64,000 bases of DNA, from NCBI RefSeq assembly GCF_002197845.1, contig NZ_NIDE01000017.1:186001-250000 (forward strand). Reading direction: 5' to 3'. Positions within the stretch are counted from its first letter, which is position 1, and each line of letters begins with the position of its first letter. Below, piece by piece: positions 17,296 to 25,330 of the stretch. This DNA is from Fimbriiglobus ruber (GTDB lineage Bacteria; Planctomycetota; Planctomycetia; Gemmatales; Gemmataceae). The position numbers were made by a program, and so were the translations under genes. The notes under the pieces are model-generated. The model was not told where the DNA came from. It worked only from the letters and a program-made list of their open reading frames with translations, and did not search any database.

Positions 17296-18549
17296 TCAAC
17301 CGGCGTTCGATTTCGCTTCTTTCGTCTCGGGCATGAAGCCGACGAAGAGGACCGCTGCCAGGGCCGCCACCCCCGCGAACACCCCAAAGGCCGCCCCGTA
17401 GCCCAGGTATTGCGTCAGGGCGCCGGTGCAGACGGGACCGATCACCCCACCGACGGCGAGAGCGGTGGCGATCACGCCCGAGAGGGCATTGAACCCGCCT
17501 TTGCCTTTCGTCAAGTCGGCACACATTGCGACCACGGCCACCCCGTAGATGCCGGCCCCGATCCCGTCGAGTGCCTGGAGCCAGACCAGTTGTTCCGGTG
17601 TGGCGGCGACGGCGTACAACGCGATGCGGACGGGGAGAACGATGAAGCCGATCGCGAACACGGGCTTGCGGCCCCAACTATCCACGAACTTCCCGGCCAA
17701 AAGCGCGACCGGAATCATCACCGCCTGGGCCACCAGGACCACGTAGGCCACCTGACGGTCCGTTCCGCCCAGTTCCTTCACATCCTGGGCGACCAGCGGC
17801 ATGACCGGGGCGTTGGCCAGGTGAAACAGCGCGGTCGCCGCGAACAGCACCACGACGCGGCGGTCGTGGAAGAGGGCGCGAATCCCGCCCGACGGTTTGT
17901 CGCCGTCGCCGGCCGCGCGGGTCTCGTCGAGTTCGTCGGTGCGGATCAAAAAGACGGACGCCGAGGAGAGAACCGAGACGGCGAGAACCGCGTAAAAAAC
18001 GGAAGTCACCCCGCCGATACTGACGAGCGCCAGGGCGACGAGCGCGGCGGCGAGGTTGCCGGCGTGGTTGAACCCTTGGTTCACGCCCATCATCCGCCCC
18101 AGGCCGGCGTGGCCGACCAGTCCCAGGGCGAGCGCCCCCAAGAGCGGAAGAAAGAACGCCTGGCCGCAACCCGAGACGAAGAGCAACGGGTCGACCCACG
18201 CGGCCGTCGCCGGGACGAGCGGGAGGATTCCGTAGCAAACGCCGAGCAGCACCGAGGCGACTGCCAGAAGCAACCGGCGGGACGGAATCCGGTCGGTCAC
18301 AATTCCGGCAGGCGTCTGGGCGAGAAATACCCCCAAGCCGGCCGCCGCCGTGGCCAGTCCGATGGTCAGCGGCTGCCAGTTCTGCTCCTTCAAATACGTG
18401 GTGATGAAAGGCAGCGTCACGCCCGTGACTTCCGCCAGAAAGAAGTTGGCCAGGTTGATGCCCGCCCAACTCCGCCAGGACAGGCCGGACGAGGCGGGCG
18501 TGGGGGGCACCGGTGCCGATGGTTGAAGTGTCACCTCGGTCTTTAACAC
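17296..18549 (-). CDS. Major facilitator superfamily transporter (paralogue of the next gene)
   Basis: 417 residues. A Pro-rich cytoplasmic N-terminus (about 1-25) is followed by 12 membrane helices; loop 2-3 reads GIVTDRIPSRRLL and loop 8-9 GKFVDSWGRKPVF. It is the first gene of a tight minus-strand series (gaps of 55, 39, 16 and 18 bp, then a 4-bp overlap) that ends with the sigma54 two-component system. Substrate unknown. The shared FHxANAP and GRKP segments with the downstream MFS suggest ancient duplication. Confidence 0.88.
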   Translation of the reverse strand: MLKTEVTLQPSAPVPPTPASSGLSWRSWAGINLANFFLAEVTGVTLPFITTYLKEQNWQPLTIGLATAAAGLGVFLAQTPAGIVTDRIPSRRLLLAVASVLLGVCYGILPLVPATAAWVDPLLFVSGCGQAFFLPLLGALALGLVGHAGLGRMMGVNQGFNHAGNLAAALVALALVSIGGVTSVFYAVLAVSVLSSASVFLIRTDELDETRAAGDGDKPSGGIRALFHDRRVVVLFAATALFHLANAPVMPLVAQDVKELGGTDRQVAYVVLVAQAVMIPVALLAGKFVDSWGRKPVFAIGFIVLPVRIALYAVAATPEQLVWLQALDGIGAGIYGVAVVAMCADLTKGKGGFNALSGVIATALAVGGVIGPVCTGALTQYLGYGAAFGVFAGVAALAAVLFVGFMPETKEAKSNAG

Positions 18550-18874
18550 GGCTTGTCTCCCGAGAATGTCGCCGATCCCGCCACAGCGTCCGTGGTCGCG
18601 GGTTGACGAATAAGCAACCGTGATACCAACTTCTAACCGGCCGGAGAAAGAATCGCTCGCGTGCGGCTACACTGTCGGAAAGACAACGAGGAGAACGGCT
18701 AACGAAGAAAAGCGGGAGTGGCCGAACAATTGGCTTTCCGTGGGGCAGCGCACGCGGTCCGACGACATGGGCACCATTCCCCCGCCTGGGCACACGGCCC
18801 CCGCCGTTTGTCGCAAAGATCAAAGCCGTCTGAGAAGACTGGCCGGAAGTACGCTCCGTCACGATAACGTGGCG
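18550..18874. other. Divergent intergenic region
   Basis: About 325 bp separate the MFS gene (minus) from the MutS-like gene (plus). An open frame extends upstream of the MutS-like protein from 18620 but shows no domain, so it is treated as leader. Promoters for both directions should lie here; I see no convincing box. Confidence 0.4.
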
Positions 18875-20701
18875 ATGCGGTCCGTTTCGTCGCCAGAGGC
18901 TGTCGTGTCCGAAAAGTCATTGCTCGACCCCCGCGCCGCTTACACCGATCGCCTGGCCGCGCGCCGCGCGACCGTCGCCAGCCTGGACGCGCGGATCGAT
19001 CGCGTCGGCGGGGCTCGCGTGGTCGTGTTCCTGGCGGCCGTGGTCGCGGCGGCGGTCGGCTGGTTCGGCGGGGCGTTTTCGCCCTGGTGGGGAGCCCTCG
19101 GGGTTGTCCCGCTGGGCGCCCTCGTGCTGGTAACGAAACTCCTCGCCCACCAGCGCGCCCGAGCCGCGGCCGCCGTGCGGTACTACCGGCACGCGCTCGA
19201 CCGGCTCGACGGGACGTGGATCGGCCGCGGGCCGACCGGGGACCAATTCGCCGACCCGAATCACCTGTACGCCGCCGACCTCGATCTCTTCGGCCGCGGC
19301 TCGCTCTTCCAGCGACTTTGCGCGGCGCGGACGGCCGACGGGCAGCGCGTTCTGGCCGGGTGGCTGCTCGCGCCGGCGGGGGCGGAGGAAGTCGTCGCCC
19401 GCCAGGGAGCCGTGGCCGACCTCCGCGGGCGGCTCGACCTCCGCGAATACCTGGCCGTCACCGGCGGGCCGGCCGCCGCGGACGTGACGGCGCTGGCCGC
19501 GTGGGGGGAAGCCCCGTTGCGAACCGTCCTGGCGTGGCGGCGAACCGCTGTCCTCATGCTCGGGTGGTTCAACCTGCTCGCGGCCATTCTCTGGCTCGCG
19601 GGCGAAACGACCTCGCTGCCGCTTCTCATCGGCGCGGTCGTGTCGGCCATCGTGGTTTGGCCGCTCATGGGATGGTCGCGGGAGGTGGCCCGCCCGGTTG
19701 AGGACGCGCTCAACGACCTGCCGTTGCTCGAAGCGATCCTGGCCCGGCTGGAACGGGAGCCGTTCTCCTCCCCGCGACTCTTGGAATTGCAACAGTCGTT
19801 GACGGCCGGCGGGGCGTCGGCGGCCAACCGGGTTCGCGACCTGCGGGCCATCGGCGACTGGTCGACTGCCCGCCGGAACCCGCTGTTTCTCCCGGTCGCG
19901 ATCCTCATGCTGTGGGACGTCCGCACGGCCCTCAAGCTCGACCGGTGGCGGACCCGGTCCGGTACACTCGTCGCGAAGTGGCTGGCGGCGGCCGCCGAGT
20001 TGGAGGCGCTCGGGAGTCTCGCCGGGTACGCCTTCGAGAACCCCGGGGACCCGTTCCCGGACGTCCGCGCGGGGGGGGAACCTGGCGTCGAAGCGAACCG
20101 CCTCGGACACCCGCTGCTCCCGGCCGACCGCTGCGTGCGGAACGACGTGGCCATCGGCGGTCCGGTCCGCTTGCTCATGATCAGTGGCTCGAACATGTCC
20201 GGGAAGAGTACGCTCTTGCGGTCCCTCGGTGTGAATATTGTCCTCGCGCTGGCGGGCGGGCCGGTCCGGGCGGAGCGGTTAGCCCTGACCCCGGTCGCGC
20301 TCGGGGCGACGATTCGCGTGCAGGATTCGTTGCACGACGGGAAATCCCGGTTTTACGCCGAGGTGACGCGCGTTCGCGCGGTCCTCGACCGCGTCGCCGG
20401 TGCCCTCCCCGTCCTCTTTTTGTTCGACGAACTCTTCTCCGGCACCAACTCCGCCGACCGCGTCCTCGGAGCGGAAGCCGTCATCCGCAAGTTGTTGGAC
20501 ATCGGTGCGATCGGGCTGGTAACAACTCACGACCTGGCGCTGACGGCAGCCACGGTTGGCCTCGGCTCACGGGCGGTGAATATTCACTTCGCCGACCAGT
20601 TCGAAGACGGCAAGATGACGTTCGATTACACCATCCGCCCCGGCGTCGTCCCGCACGGGAACGGCGTCGCGCTCATGCGAGCGGTCGGGCTCGACGTGTG
20701 A
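18875..20701 (+). CDS. Membrane-anchored MutS-like ATPase
   Basis: About 608 residues from the ATG at 18875; the GTG at 18905 is an equally good start, and an 85-codon in-frame extension upstream has no recognisable content. After an N-terminal helix come two hydrophobic segments (VVVFLAAVVAAAVGWFGGAF, then PLGALVLVTKLL), a lever/connector-like helical region containing another hydrophobic pair, and the MutS ATPase domain: Walker A SGSNMSGKSTLL (about residue 435), Walker B VLFLFDELFSGTNSADR, and a conserved TTHDLAL. The mismatch-binding N-terminal domain of true MutS is absent and membrane helices are present, so this is a MutS-related protein of uncertain role, not the repair enzyme itself. 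Confidence 0.85.
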   Translation: MRSVSSPEAVVSEKSLLDPRAAYTDRLAARRATVASLDARIDRVGGARVVVFLAAVVAAAVGWFGGAFSPWWGALGVVPLGALVLVTKLLAHQRARAAAAVRYYRHALDRLDGTWIGRGPTGDQFADPNHLYAADLDLFGRGSLFQRLCAARTADGQRVLAGWLLAPAGAEEVVARQGAVADLRGRLDLREYLAVTGGPAAADVTALAAWGEAPLRTVLAWRRTAVLMLGWFNLLAAILWLAGETTSLPLLIGAVVSAIVVWPLMGWSREVARPVEDALNDLPLLEAILARLEREPFSSPRLLELQQSLTAGGASAANRVRDLRAIGDWSTARRNPLFLPVAILMLWDVRTALKLDRWRTRSGTLVAKWLAAAAELEALGSLAGYAFENPGDPFPDVRAGGEPGVEANRLGHPLLPADRCVRNDVAIGGPVRLLMISGSNMSGKSTLLRSLGVNIVLALAGGPVRAERLALTPVALGATIRVQDSLHDGKSRFYAEVTRVRAVLDRVAGALPVLFLFDELFSGTNSADRVLGAEAVIRKLLDIGAIGLVTTHDLALTAATVGLGSRAVNIHFADQFEDGKMTFDYTIRPGVVPHGNGVALMRAVGLDV

Positions 20702-20813
20702 CAGCCGACCGTGAAGAAATGAGGAGTGGGGAAACAAAGAAAGATTCGGCCGACGCGATTGCATACCTTATACCTGGGCCAACCCTCGTCCGGTTTTCTG
20801 CCGGTATCACCCC

Positions 20814-21302
20814 ATGACCGACGACCTCAAGCGGCGGGTACTCGACGTCTACGCCGGGGTCGACGCGGCGGTGGCCGCGGCTGCCCCGCGCTGCGACGCG
20901 TCGGGACGTTGCTGCCGGTTCGAGGAGTACGGGCACACGCTGTTCCTGTCGCAATTTGAAGCCGATATCCTGCTCGCCACCGCACCGCCTTATGCGAAGC
21001 CGGTGACGCGGGCGGGCTGCCCGTTTCAAGTAAACGGGTTGTGTACCGCCCGCGCCGACCGCCCGCTGGGGTGCCGCATTTACTTCTGCGACCCGGCTTA
21101 CGAAGAGACCGGAAATCGGATCACCGAGACCGCCCTCGTCCGGCTCAAGGCGATCGCCGACGAATTCGACGCGGGCTGGCACTACGCTCCCCTGTACCAT
21201 TTTTTGAATGCGGCGGACCGCCCACTGGATCGCCCCGCCGACGCCCCGACTGCCGACGCCCCGACCGGACGAGTCCCGTTGCCACTCACCCAGGAAGGAT
21301 GA
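20814..21302 (+). CDS. YkgJ-type cysteine-cluster (zinc/iron-chelating) protein
   Basis: 162 residues. The family pattern is CDASGRCCRFEEYG near the N-terminus, followed by AGCPFQVNGLCTARADRPLGCRIYFCDP in the middle, giving eight Cys for metal binding. Function in this family is poorly defined. The gene is followed after 6 bp by the PQQ-propeller gene, so they share a transcript. The C-terminal 20 residues have a duplicated DAPTADAPT. Confidence 0.85.
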   Translation: MTDDLKRRVLDVYAGVDAAVAAAAPRCDASGRCCRFEEYGHTLFLSQFEADILLATAPPYAKPVTRAGCPFQVNGLCTARADRPLGCRIYFCDPAYEETGNRITETALVRLKAIADEFDAGWHYAPLYHFLNAADRPLDRPADAPTADAPTGRVPLPLTQEG

Positions 21303-21308
21303 CCCGAC

Positions 21309-22532
21309 ATGCGCCGCGTTCTCGCTGCCCTGACTCTGACCCTAACGCTGCCCGTTCTCGCGCCCGCCGCCGATTGGCCCCAGTTCCTGGGGCCGGCGCG
21401 GGACGGAGTGTCGACCGAAAAAGTCCCCGTCTGGTCGTCACCGCCGAAGGTCGAATGGAAGGCGCCGCTCGGGGACGCGCATAGCTCGCCCGTCGTGGCT
21501 GGCGGCACCGTCTTCGCGTTCTACCAGCCGAAGGGCAAGAACGAGGACGCCCTGGCCGCGTTCGACGCGGTATCGGGCGAAAAGCGGTGGGAGAAGAGCT
21601 ACCCGCGGGACAAGTTCGACCCGCCGTTCGGCCAGGGTCCGCGTGGCACCCCGGCGGTCGACGCCGGTAAGGTGTACACCCTCGGCGGCACCGGCGTCCT
21701 CGCCTGCTGGGACGCCAAGACTGGCGAGATCGACTGGAAGGTTGACACGCTCAAGGAGTTCAAGGCGAAGAACCTGTTCTTTGGCGTCTCCACTTCGCCC
21801 ACGGTGGTCGGAAACCTGGTCGTGGTGATGGTCGGGGCGAAGGGCGCCGGCATCGTCGCTTTCGACAAGACCACGGGCAAGACCGCGTGGCAGGCGACCG
21901 ACGACCCGGCCAGCTACGCCTCCCCGCTGACGGTCGGCACGAAGGGCGCTGAACAGCTCGTGTTCCTCACTGGCAATAACGTCCGCACCCTGACGCCGGA
22001 CGGGAAAGAGGTTTGGTCGTTCCCGTTCAAAGACCGGCTCAACGAAAGCTCGACCACACCCGTGAAGACGGGCGACCTGTACATCGCGAGTTCGGTCACG
22101 GCCGGGAGTGTGGCACTGTCCGTCTCCGGCGAGCCGGCGAAGGTGACGACCGTCTGGAAGGACCCGACCCTGACGTGTTACTTCTCGACCCCGGTCGCGG
22201 TCGGTCCGCACCTGTACATGGTCAACGGCGCGGCCACACTGACGAGCCCGACGATCACCCTGCGGTGCGTCGAATCCGCGACGGGCAAGGTGCTGTGGTC
22301 CAAGTCGAACGTCGGCAAGTACCACGCCGCCATTGTCCGCACGGGCGACGACAAGCTGCTCACCCTCGACGACACCGGCCACCTTCTCTTACTCCAACCC
22401 GACCCGACCGGGTACAAGGAACTCGCCCGCGCGAAGGTCTGCGGCCCGACCTGGGCACACCCCGCCCTCAGCAACGGCCGGGTGTACGTCCGGGACAACA
22501 AGGAGTTGGTCTGCGTGAAGGTCGGGGAGTAG
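21309..22532 (+). CDS. Exported PQQ-type beta-propeller protein
   Basis: 407 residues with a signal peptide (RRVLAALTLTLTLPVLAPAA, then DWPQFLGPARDG). The DWPQFLGP opening and repeated blades of the AFDAVSGEKRWEKSY, CWDAKTGEIDWKVDT and AFDKTTGKTAWQATD type identify the PQQ-binding-like (quinoprotein dehydrogenase-like) propeller common in planctomycetes. No catalytic alcohol-dehydrogenase Asp/Cys-disulfide motif is evident, so it may be a scaffold or binding protein and not an enzyme. The start is 6 bp after the YkgJ-type gene, preceded by AGGAAGGATG. Confidence 0.88.
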   Translation: MRRVLAALTLTLTLPVLAPAADWPQFLGPARDGVSTEKVPVWSSPPKVEWKAPLGDAHSSPVVAGGTVFAFYQPKGKNEDALAAFDAVSGEKRWEKSYPRDKFDPPFGQGPRGTPAVDAGKVYTLGGTGVLACWDAKTGEIDWKVDTLKEFKAKNLFFGVSTSPTVVGNLVVVMVGAKGAGIVAFDKTTGKTAWQATDDPASYASPLTVGTKGAEQLVFLTGNNVRTLTPDGKEVWSFPFKDRLNESSTTPVKTGDLYIASSVTAGSVALSVSGEPAKVTTVWKDPTLTCYFSTPVAVGPHLYMVNGAATLTSPTITLRCVESATGKVLWSKSNVGKYHAAIVRTGDDKLLTLDDTGHLLLLQPDPTGYKELARAKVCGPTWAHPALSNGRVYVRDNKELVCVKVGE

Positions 22533-22995
22533 AAGTCGATCGGCAACGCCAACGCACTCCAACGGCGGGAGAGCGTGTCGACCTGATCGACCCGTTGATC
22601 AAAGACTAACCTCGGCGCAAATGGCAACCGCACCAGACCGCGGTTGCCTCCCCGTTGCGGAGACCGCCCAGCATCGGGACGCTTGCCGGGGAGGAGTTTT
22701 TGCGCTTTTTGCGCCTTATATCGTGTTTCCGGAACGAGCATGAACAAGGACACCCGTCCACGAGAGGGACTTGTGGACTTTTTGCGCCTGGTTTGTGGTG
22801 GTGTGGGCGTCCCGATTGTGTTCTGCTCTGAAGCCGGCGGGACGCTCCCAATGATTGTGGGGGCAGTTTCCAACGTGCCCATACACCGCCCCTGCCCATA
22901 CGCCACCTCTCGGGCACGTTGGAAACGTGCCCCACAACTTAAAGTAGTTGAGGATCACCTCCGTTGATTCTCGGGATCATGACACGCCAGGCACT
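22533..22995. other. Intergenic region without a supported gene
   Basis: About 460 bp between the PQQ-propeller gene and the response regulator. It contains short T-rich repeats (TTTTTGCGC repeated near 22698-22715 and again near 22778) and the palindromic repeat at 22856-22936. Open frames here have no recognisable protein features. Confidence 0.5.
22856..22936. repeat. Palindromic dispersed-type repeat
   Basis: Two 25-nt arms (22856-22880 and 22912-22936) are inverted copies; the inner 14 nt (TTTCCAACGTGCCC against GGGCACGTTGGAAA) match perfectly and the outer part differs by a few bases. The 31-bp loop is C-rich. From memory, repeats with the GGCACGTTTCCAACGTGCC core are widespread between genes of planctomycetes; only one copy is in this window. 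Confidence 0.6.
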
Positions 22996-23670
22996 ATGAA
23001 ACTGCTACTCGTGGAAGACGACCCGAAGACCGTTTCGTTCCTGCGAAAAGGGTTCTCGGAGAACGGGTTCGAAGTCGAGGCCGAGACCAACGGCGCGGAC
23101 GGGCTCGCCCGCGCCGCGGCCGGCGGATTCGACTTGATCGTGCTGGACGTGATGCTCCCGAAAAAGGACGGGCAGGCGGTCCTCCGCGACCTCCGGGCGG
23201 CCGGCGTGCAGACGCCGGTCCTCTTCCTGACCGCCCGGGACGGCATCGCCGACAAGGTCGACGGACTCGAACTCGGGGCCGACGACTATCTCGTCAAGCC
23301 GTTCGCGTTCGCCGAACTGCTCGCCCGCGTCCGGACCGTACTCCGCCGCGGGGCCGCCCGCCCGCCCGACGTGATCCGCATCGCCGACCTGGAAATCGAC
23401 CTGATCCGTCACAAGGCGGCCCGCGGCGGCGAACTCCTCGACCTGACGCCGAAGGAGTTTCTGCTCCTCGCGCTCTTCGCCCGCCGGACCGGCGAGGTCC
23501 TATCCCGCGACCTCATCACCGAACACGTCTGGGACGTGAAATTCGACCACGACACGAACGTCGTCGACGTCCACGTCCGCCGGCTGCGGGCGAAGGCCGA
23601 CGACCCGTTCCCCGCCAAGCTGATCCACACCGTCCGGGGGGTCGGCTATGTCCTCGAAGTCCGCGGGTAA
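22996..23670 (+). CDS. OmpR/CusR-like DNA-binding response regulator
   Basis: 224 residues from the ATG at 22996, where the receiver domain begins at once (MKLLLVEDDPKTVSFLRKGF); a longer frame upstream adds only unstructured sequence. The phospho-acceptor is Asp 51 in LIVLDVMLPKKDG, the conserved Lys is in YLVKPFAF, and the C-terminal winged helix includes LTPKEFLLLALFARRTGEVLSR and the VDVHVRRLRAKAD recognition region. It is closest in type to the heavy-metal CusR/CopR group. The stop overlaps the start of its sensor kinase gene by 23 bp. Confidence 0.93.
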   Translation: MKLLLVEDDPKTVSFLRKGFSENGFEVEAETNGADGLARAAAGGFDLIVLDVMLPKKDGQAVLRDLRAAGVQTPVLFLTARDGIADKVDGLELGADDYLVKPFAFAELLARVRTVLRRGAARPPDVIRIADLEIDLIRHKAARGGELLDLTPKEFLLLALFARRTGEVLSRDLITEHVWDVKFDHDTNVVDVHVRRLRAKADDPFPAKLIHTVRGVGYVLEVRG

Positions 23671-25084
23671 CCGGATTCGCCCGCCGCGCCGCCCCTGGTC
23701 GATCGCGCTGCGGCTGACGGTCTGGTACGCGGCGGCGGGATTCGCGCTGGTCCTCGGCGCGACCGGCTACCTCTACTGGGCGCTGGCCCAGAACATGGAC
23801 CGGGAGGACGATCAGTTCCTAGCCGACAAGATCGGGGAGGTTTGCCGCGTTTTAGACGACCGCCCGGGCGATCGGGCCGCCCTCGAACAGGAAGTCTTGT
23901 CCAGCCGGGGCGGAGCCGAACACGAGGCCGGCCGGCTCTTCGTTCGCGTCGTCCCCGCCGACGGCTCCGCCGCCGTCGAGACGCCCGGCATGGACCAGAT
24001 CCTCCCCCGCGACGTGTTCCCGCGCCTCGACGGGCCGGCGCCCCGCGAACAGAGCGGCGAGTTTGAAGCCGGCGACGGAAAGGCGTACCGCCTCCGCGGC
24101 CGGGTTCACGGATCTTCCCCGCATCGGATTTACGCGGCGATGGATCGGTCGCACGACGAGGAGCTACTGGAGGAATACCGTCACCACCTGGCGTACGTCC
24201 TTGGGGTGAGCCTGGTCGCAGTCTCGGCTGGCGGGTACTGGATCGCCCGCCGGGGCGTGCGCCCGATCGCCGACGTCACATCCACCGCCCAGCGCATCCG
24301 CCCGACGCACATGAACGAGCGGATCGACGCAACGGGCTTGCCGGCCGAGATCCGCGACCTGGCCCACACTTTCAACCACATGCTCGACCGTCTGGAAGAC
24401 GCGTTCACCCGCCTCGGCCGGTTCTCGGCGGACATCGCCCACGAACTCCGGACGCCCGTGAACAACCTCCGCGGCGAGGTGGAAGTCACGTTGGGGCGGT
24501 CCCGCTCGCCGGACGAGTACCGTGAGGTACTCGGGTCGTGCCTGGAGGAATGCGGCCGCCTGACCCGGCTGATCGACAGCCTGTTGTTCCTGGCCCGGGC
24601 CGAAGACCCGAAGACCGAACTCGTCGCGGTTCCGGTGGACGTTAAAGCAGAGCTATCGGCCGTGCGGGAGTTCTTCGCCCCGGCGGCGGCCGAGGCAGGG
24701 GTCCGCCTGGAAGTCGAAGCCCCGCCCGACCTGATCGTGCGGGGCGACCGACAGTTACTCCAGCAGGCGGTCGGGAATCTCGTGGCGAACGCGCTGTCCC
24801 ACACGCCGGCCGGGGGAAGTGTCACCCTGTTCGCCGCGAAGGGGGCGGGCAGCGTCTGCCTCGGCGTTCGCGACACGGGCTCCGGGATCGCGAGCGCCGA
24901 CCTGCCCTATATCTTCGACCGCTTCTACCGAGCCGACGCCGCCCGGGCGTCGGCCCGCGGCCGCGTCGGGCACGGGCTCGGCCTGTCCATCGTGAAGGGC
25001 ATCGCCGACCTGCACCGGGGCACGGCCTCGGCCGCCAGCCCGCCCGGGCAAGGAACGACCGTCACGCTCGTGCTGCCGGGGTGA
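23648..25084 (+). CDS. CusS-like sensor histidine kinase
   Basis: 478 residues. Two membrane segments (about 20-40 and 175-198) flank a periplasmic sensor; HAMP follows (RRGVRPIADVTSTAQRI), then HisKA with His about 265 in DIAHELRTPVNNLRGEVEV, and HATPase with NLVANALSHTP, DTGSGIAS, IFDRFYRAD and GHGLGLSIVKGI. The HAMP/HisKA wording matches heavy-metal sensor kinases (CusS/IrlS type), but no metal exporter lies nearby, so the signal is unassigned. The gene starts inside the 3' end of the response regulator gene, implying coupled translation. Confidence 0.92.
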   Translation: MSSKSAGNRIRPPRRPWSIALRLTVWYAAAGFALVLGATGYLYWALAQNMDREDDQFLADKIGEVCRVLDDRPGDRAALEQEVLSSRGGAEHEAGRLFVRVVPADGSAAVETPGMDQILPRDVFPRLDGPAPREQSGEFEAGDGKAYRLRGRVHGSSPHRIYAAMDRSHDEELLEEYRHHLAYVLGVSLVAVSAGGYWIARRGVRPIADVTSTAQRIRPTHMNERIDATGLPAEIRDLAHTFNHMLDRLEDAFTRLGRFSADIAHELRTPVNNLRGEVEVTLGRSRSPDEYREVLGSCLEECGRLTRLIDSLLFLARAEDPKTELVAVPVDVKAELSAVREFFAPAAAEAGVRLEVEAPPDLIVRGDRQLLQQAVGNLVANALSHTPAGGSVTLFAAKGAGSVCLGVRDTGSGIASADLPYIFDRFYRADAARASARGRVGHGLGLSIVKGIADLHRGTASAASPPGQGTTVTLVLPG

Positions 25085-25120
25085 ATGGGCAATGATACCA
25101 GCCGGTCGGGGCATTTTTTC

Positions 25121-25151
25121 GTGCGAGGCGAATGTCCCACCCGCCTCGCAC
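25121..25151. repeat. Perfect 10-bp hairpin between convergent genes
   Basis: GTGCGAGGCG at 25121-25130 pairs exactly with CGCCTCGCAC at 25142-25151. The T6 run (25114-25119) lies 5' of it on the plus strand, so it is not a canonical terminator in either direction, though its place between convergent genes suggests a transcript-end role. Confidence 0.4.
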
Positions 25152-25330
25152 CTGGCCTCGTGAATTGACGGATGGCGCGGGCACGTTCGTAACGACCCGT
25201 CCGTTCGACTCGTCCCTGTTCGCAACGGCCCAGTAGCCCGCCCGGCATGCGCGGGTCGGCTCGTTGTGACTGTTCGATCCCAGGTCGGCCAAAAAGCGGG
25301 ATCTCATCTTACAACTCGATTTCATTCATT

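Noticed and set aside
17410-18546. 378-codon plus-strand frame
   Set aside because: It is antisense to an MFS transporter and strongly hydrophilic with no motif.
18620-18874. 85-codon N-terminal extension of the MutS-like protein
   Set aside because: No similarity or signal; starts at 18875 or 18905 fit the domain better.
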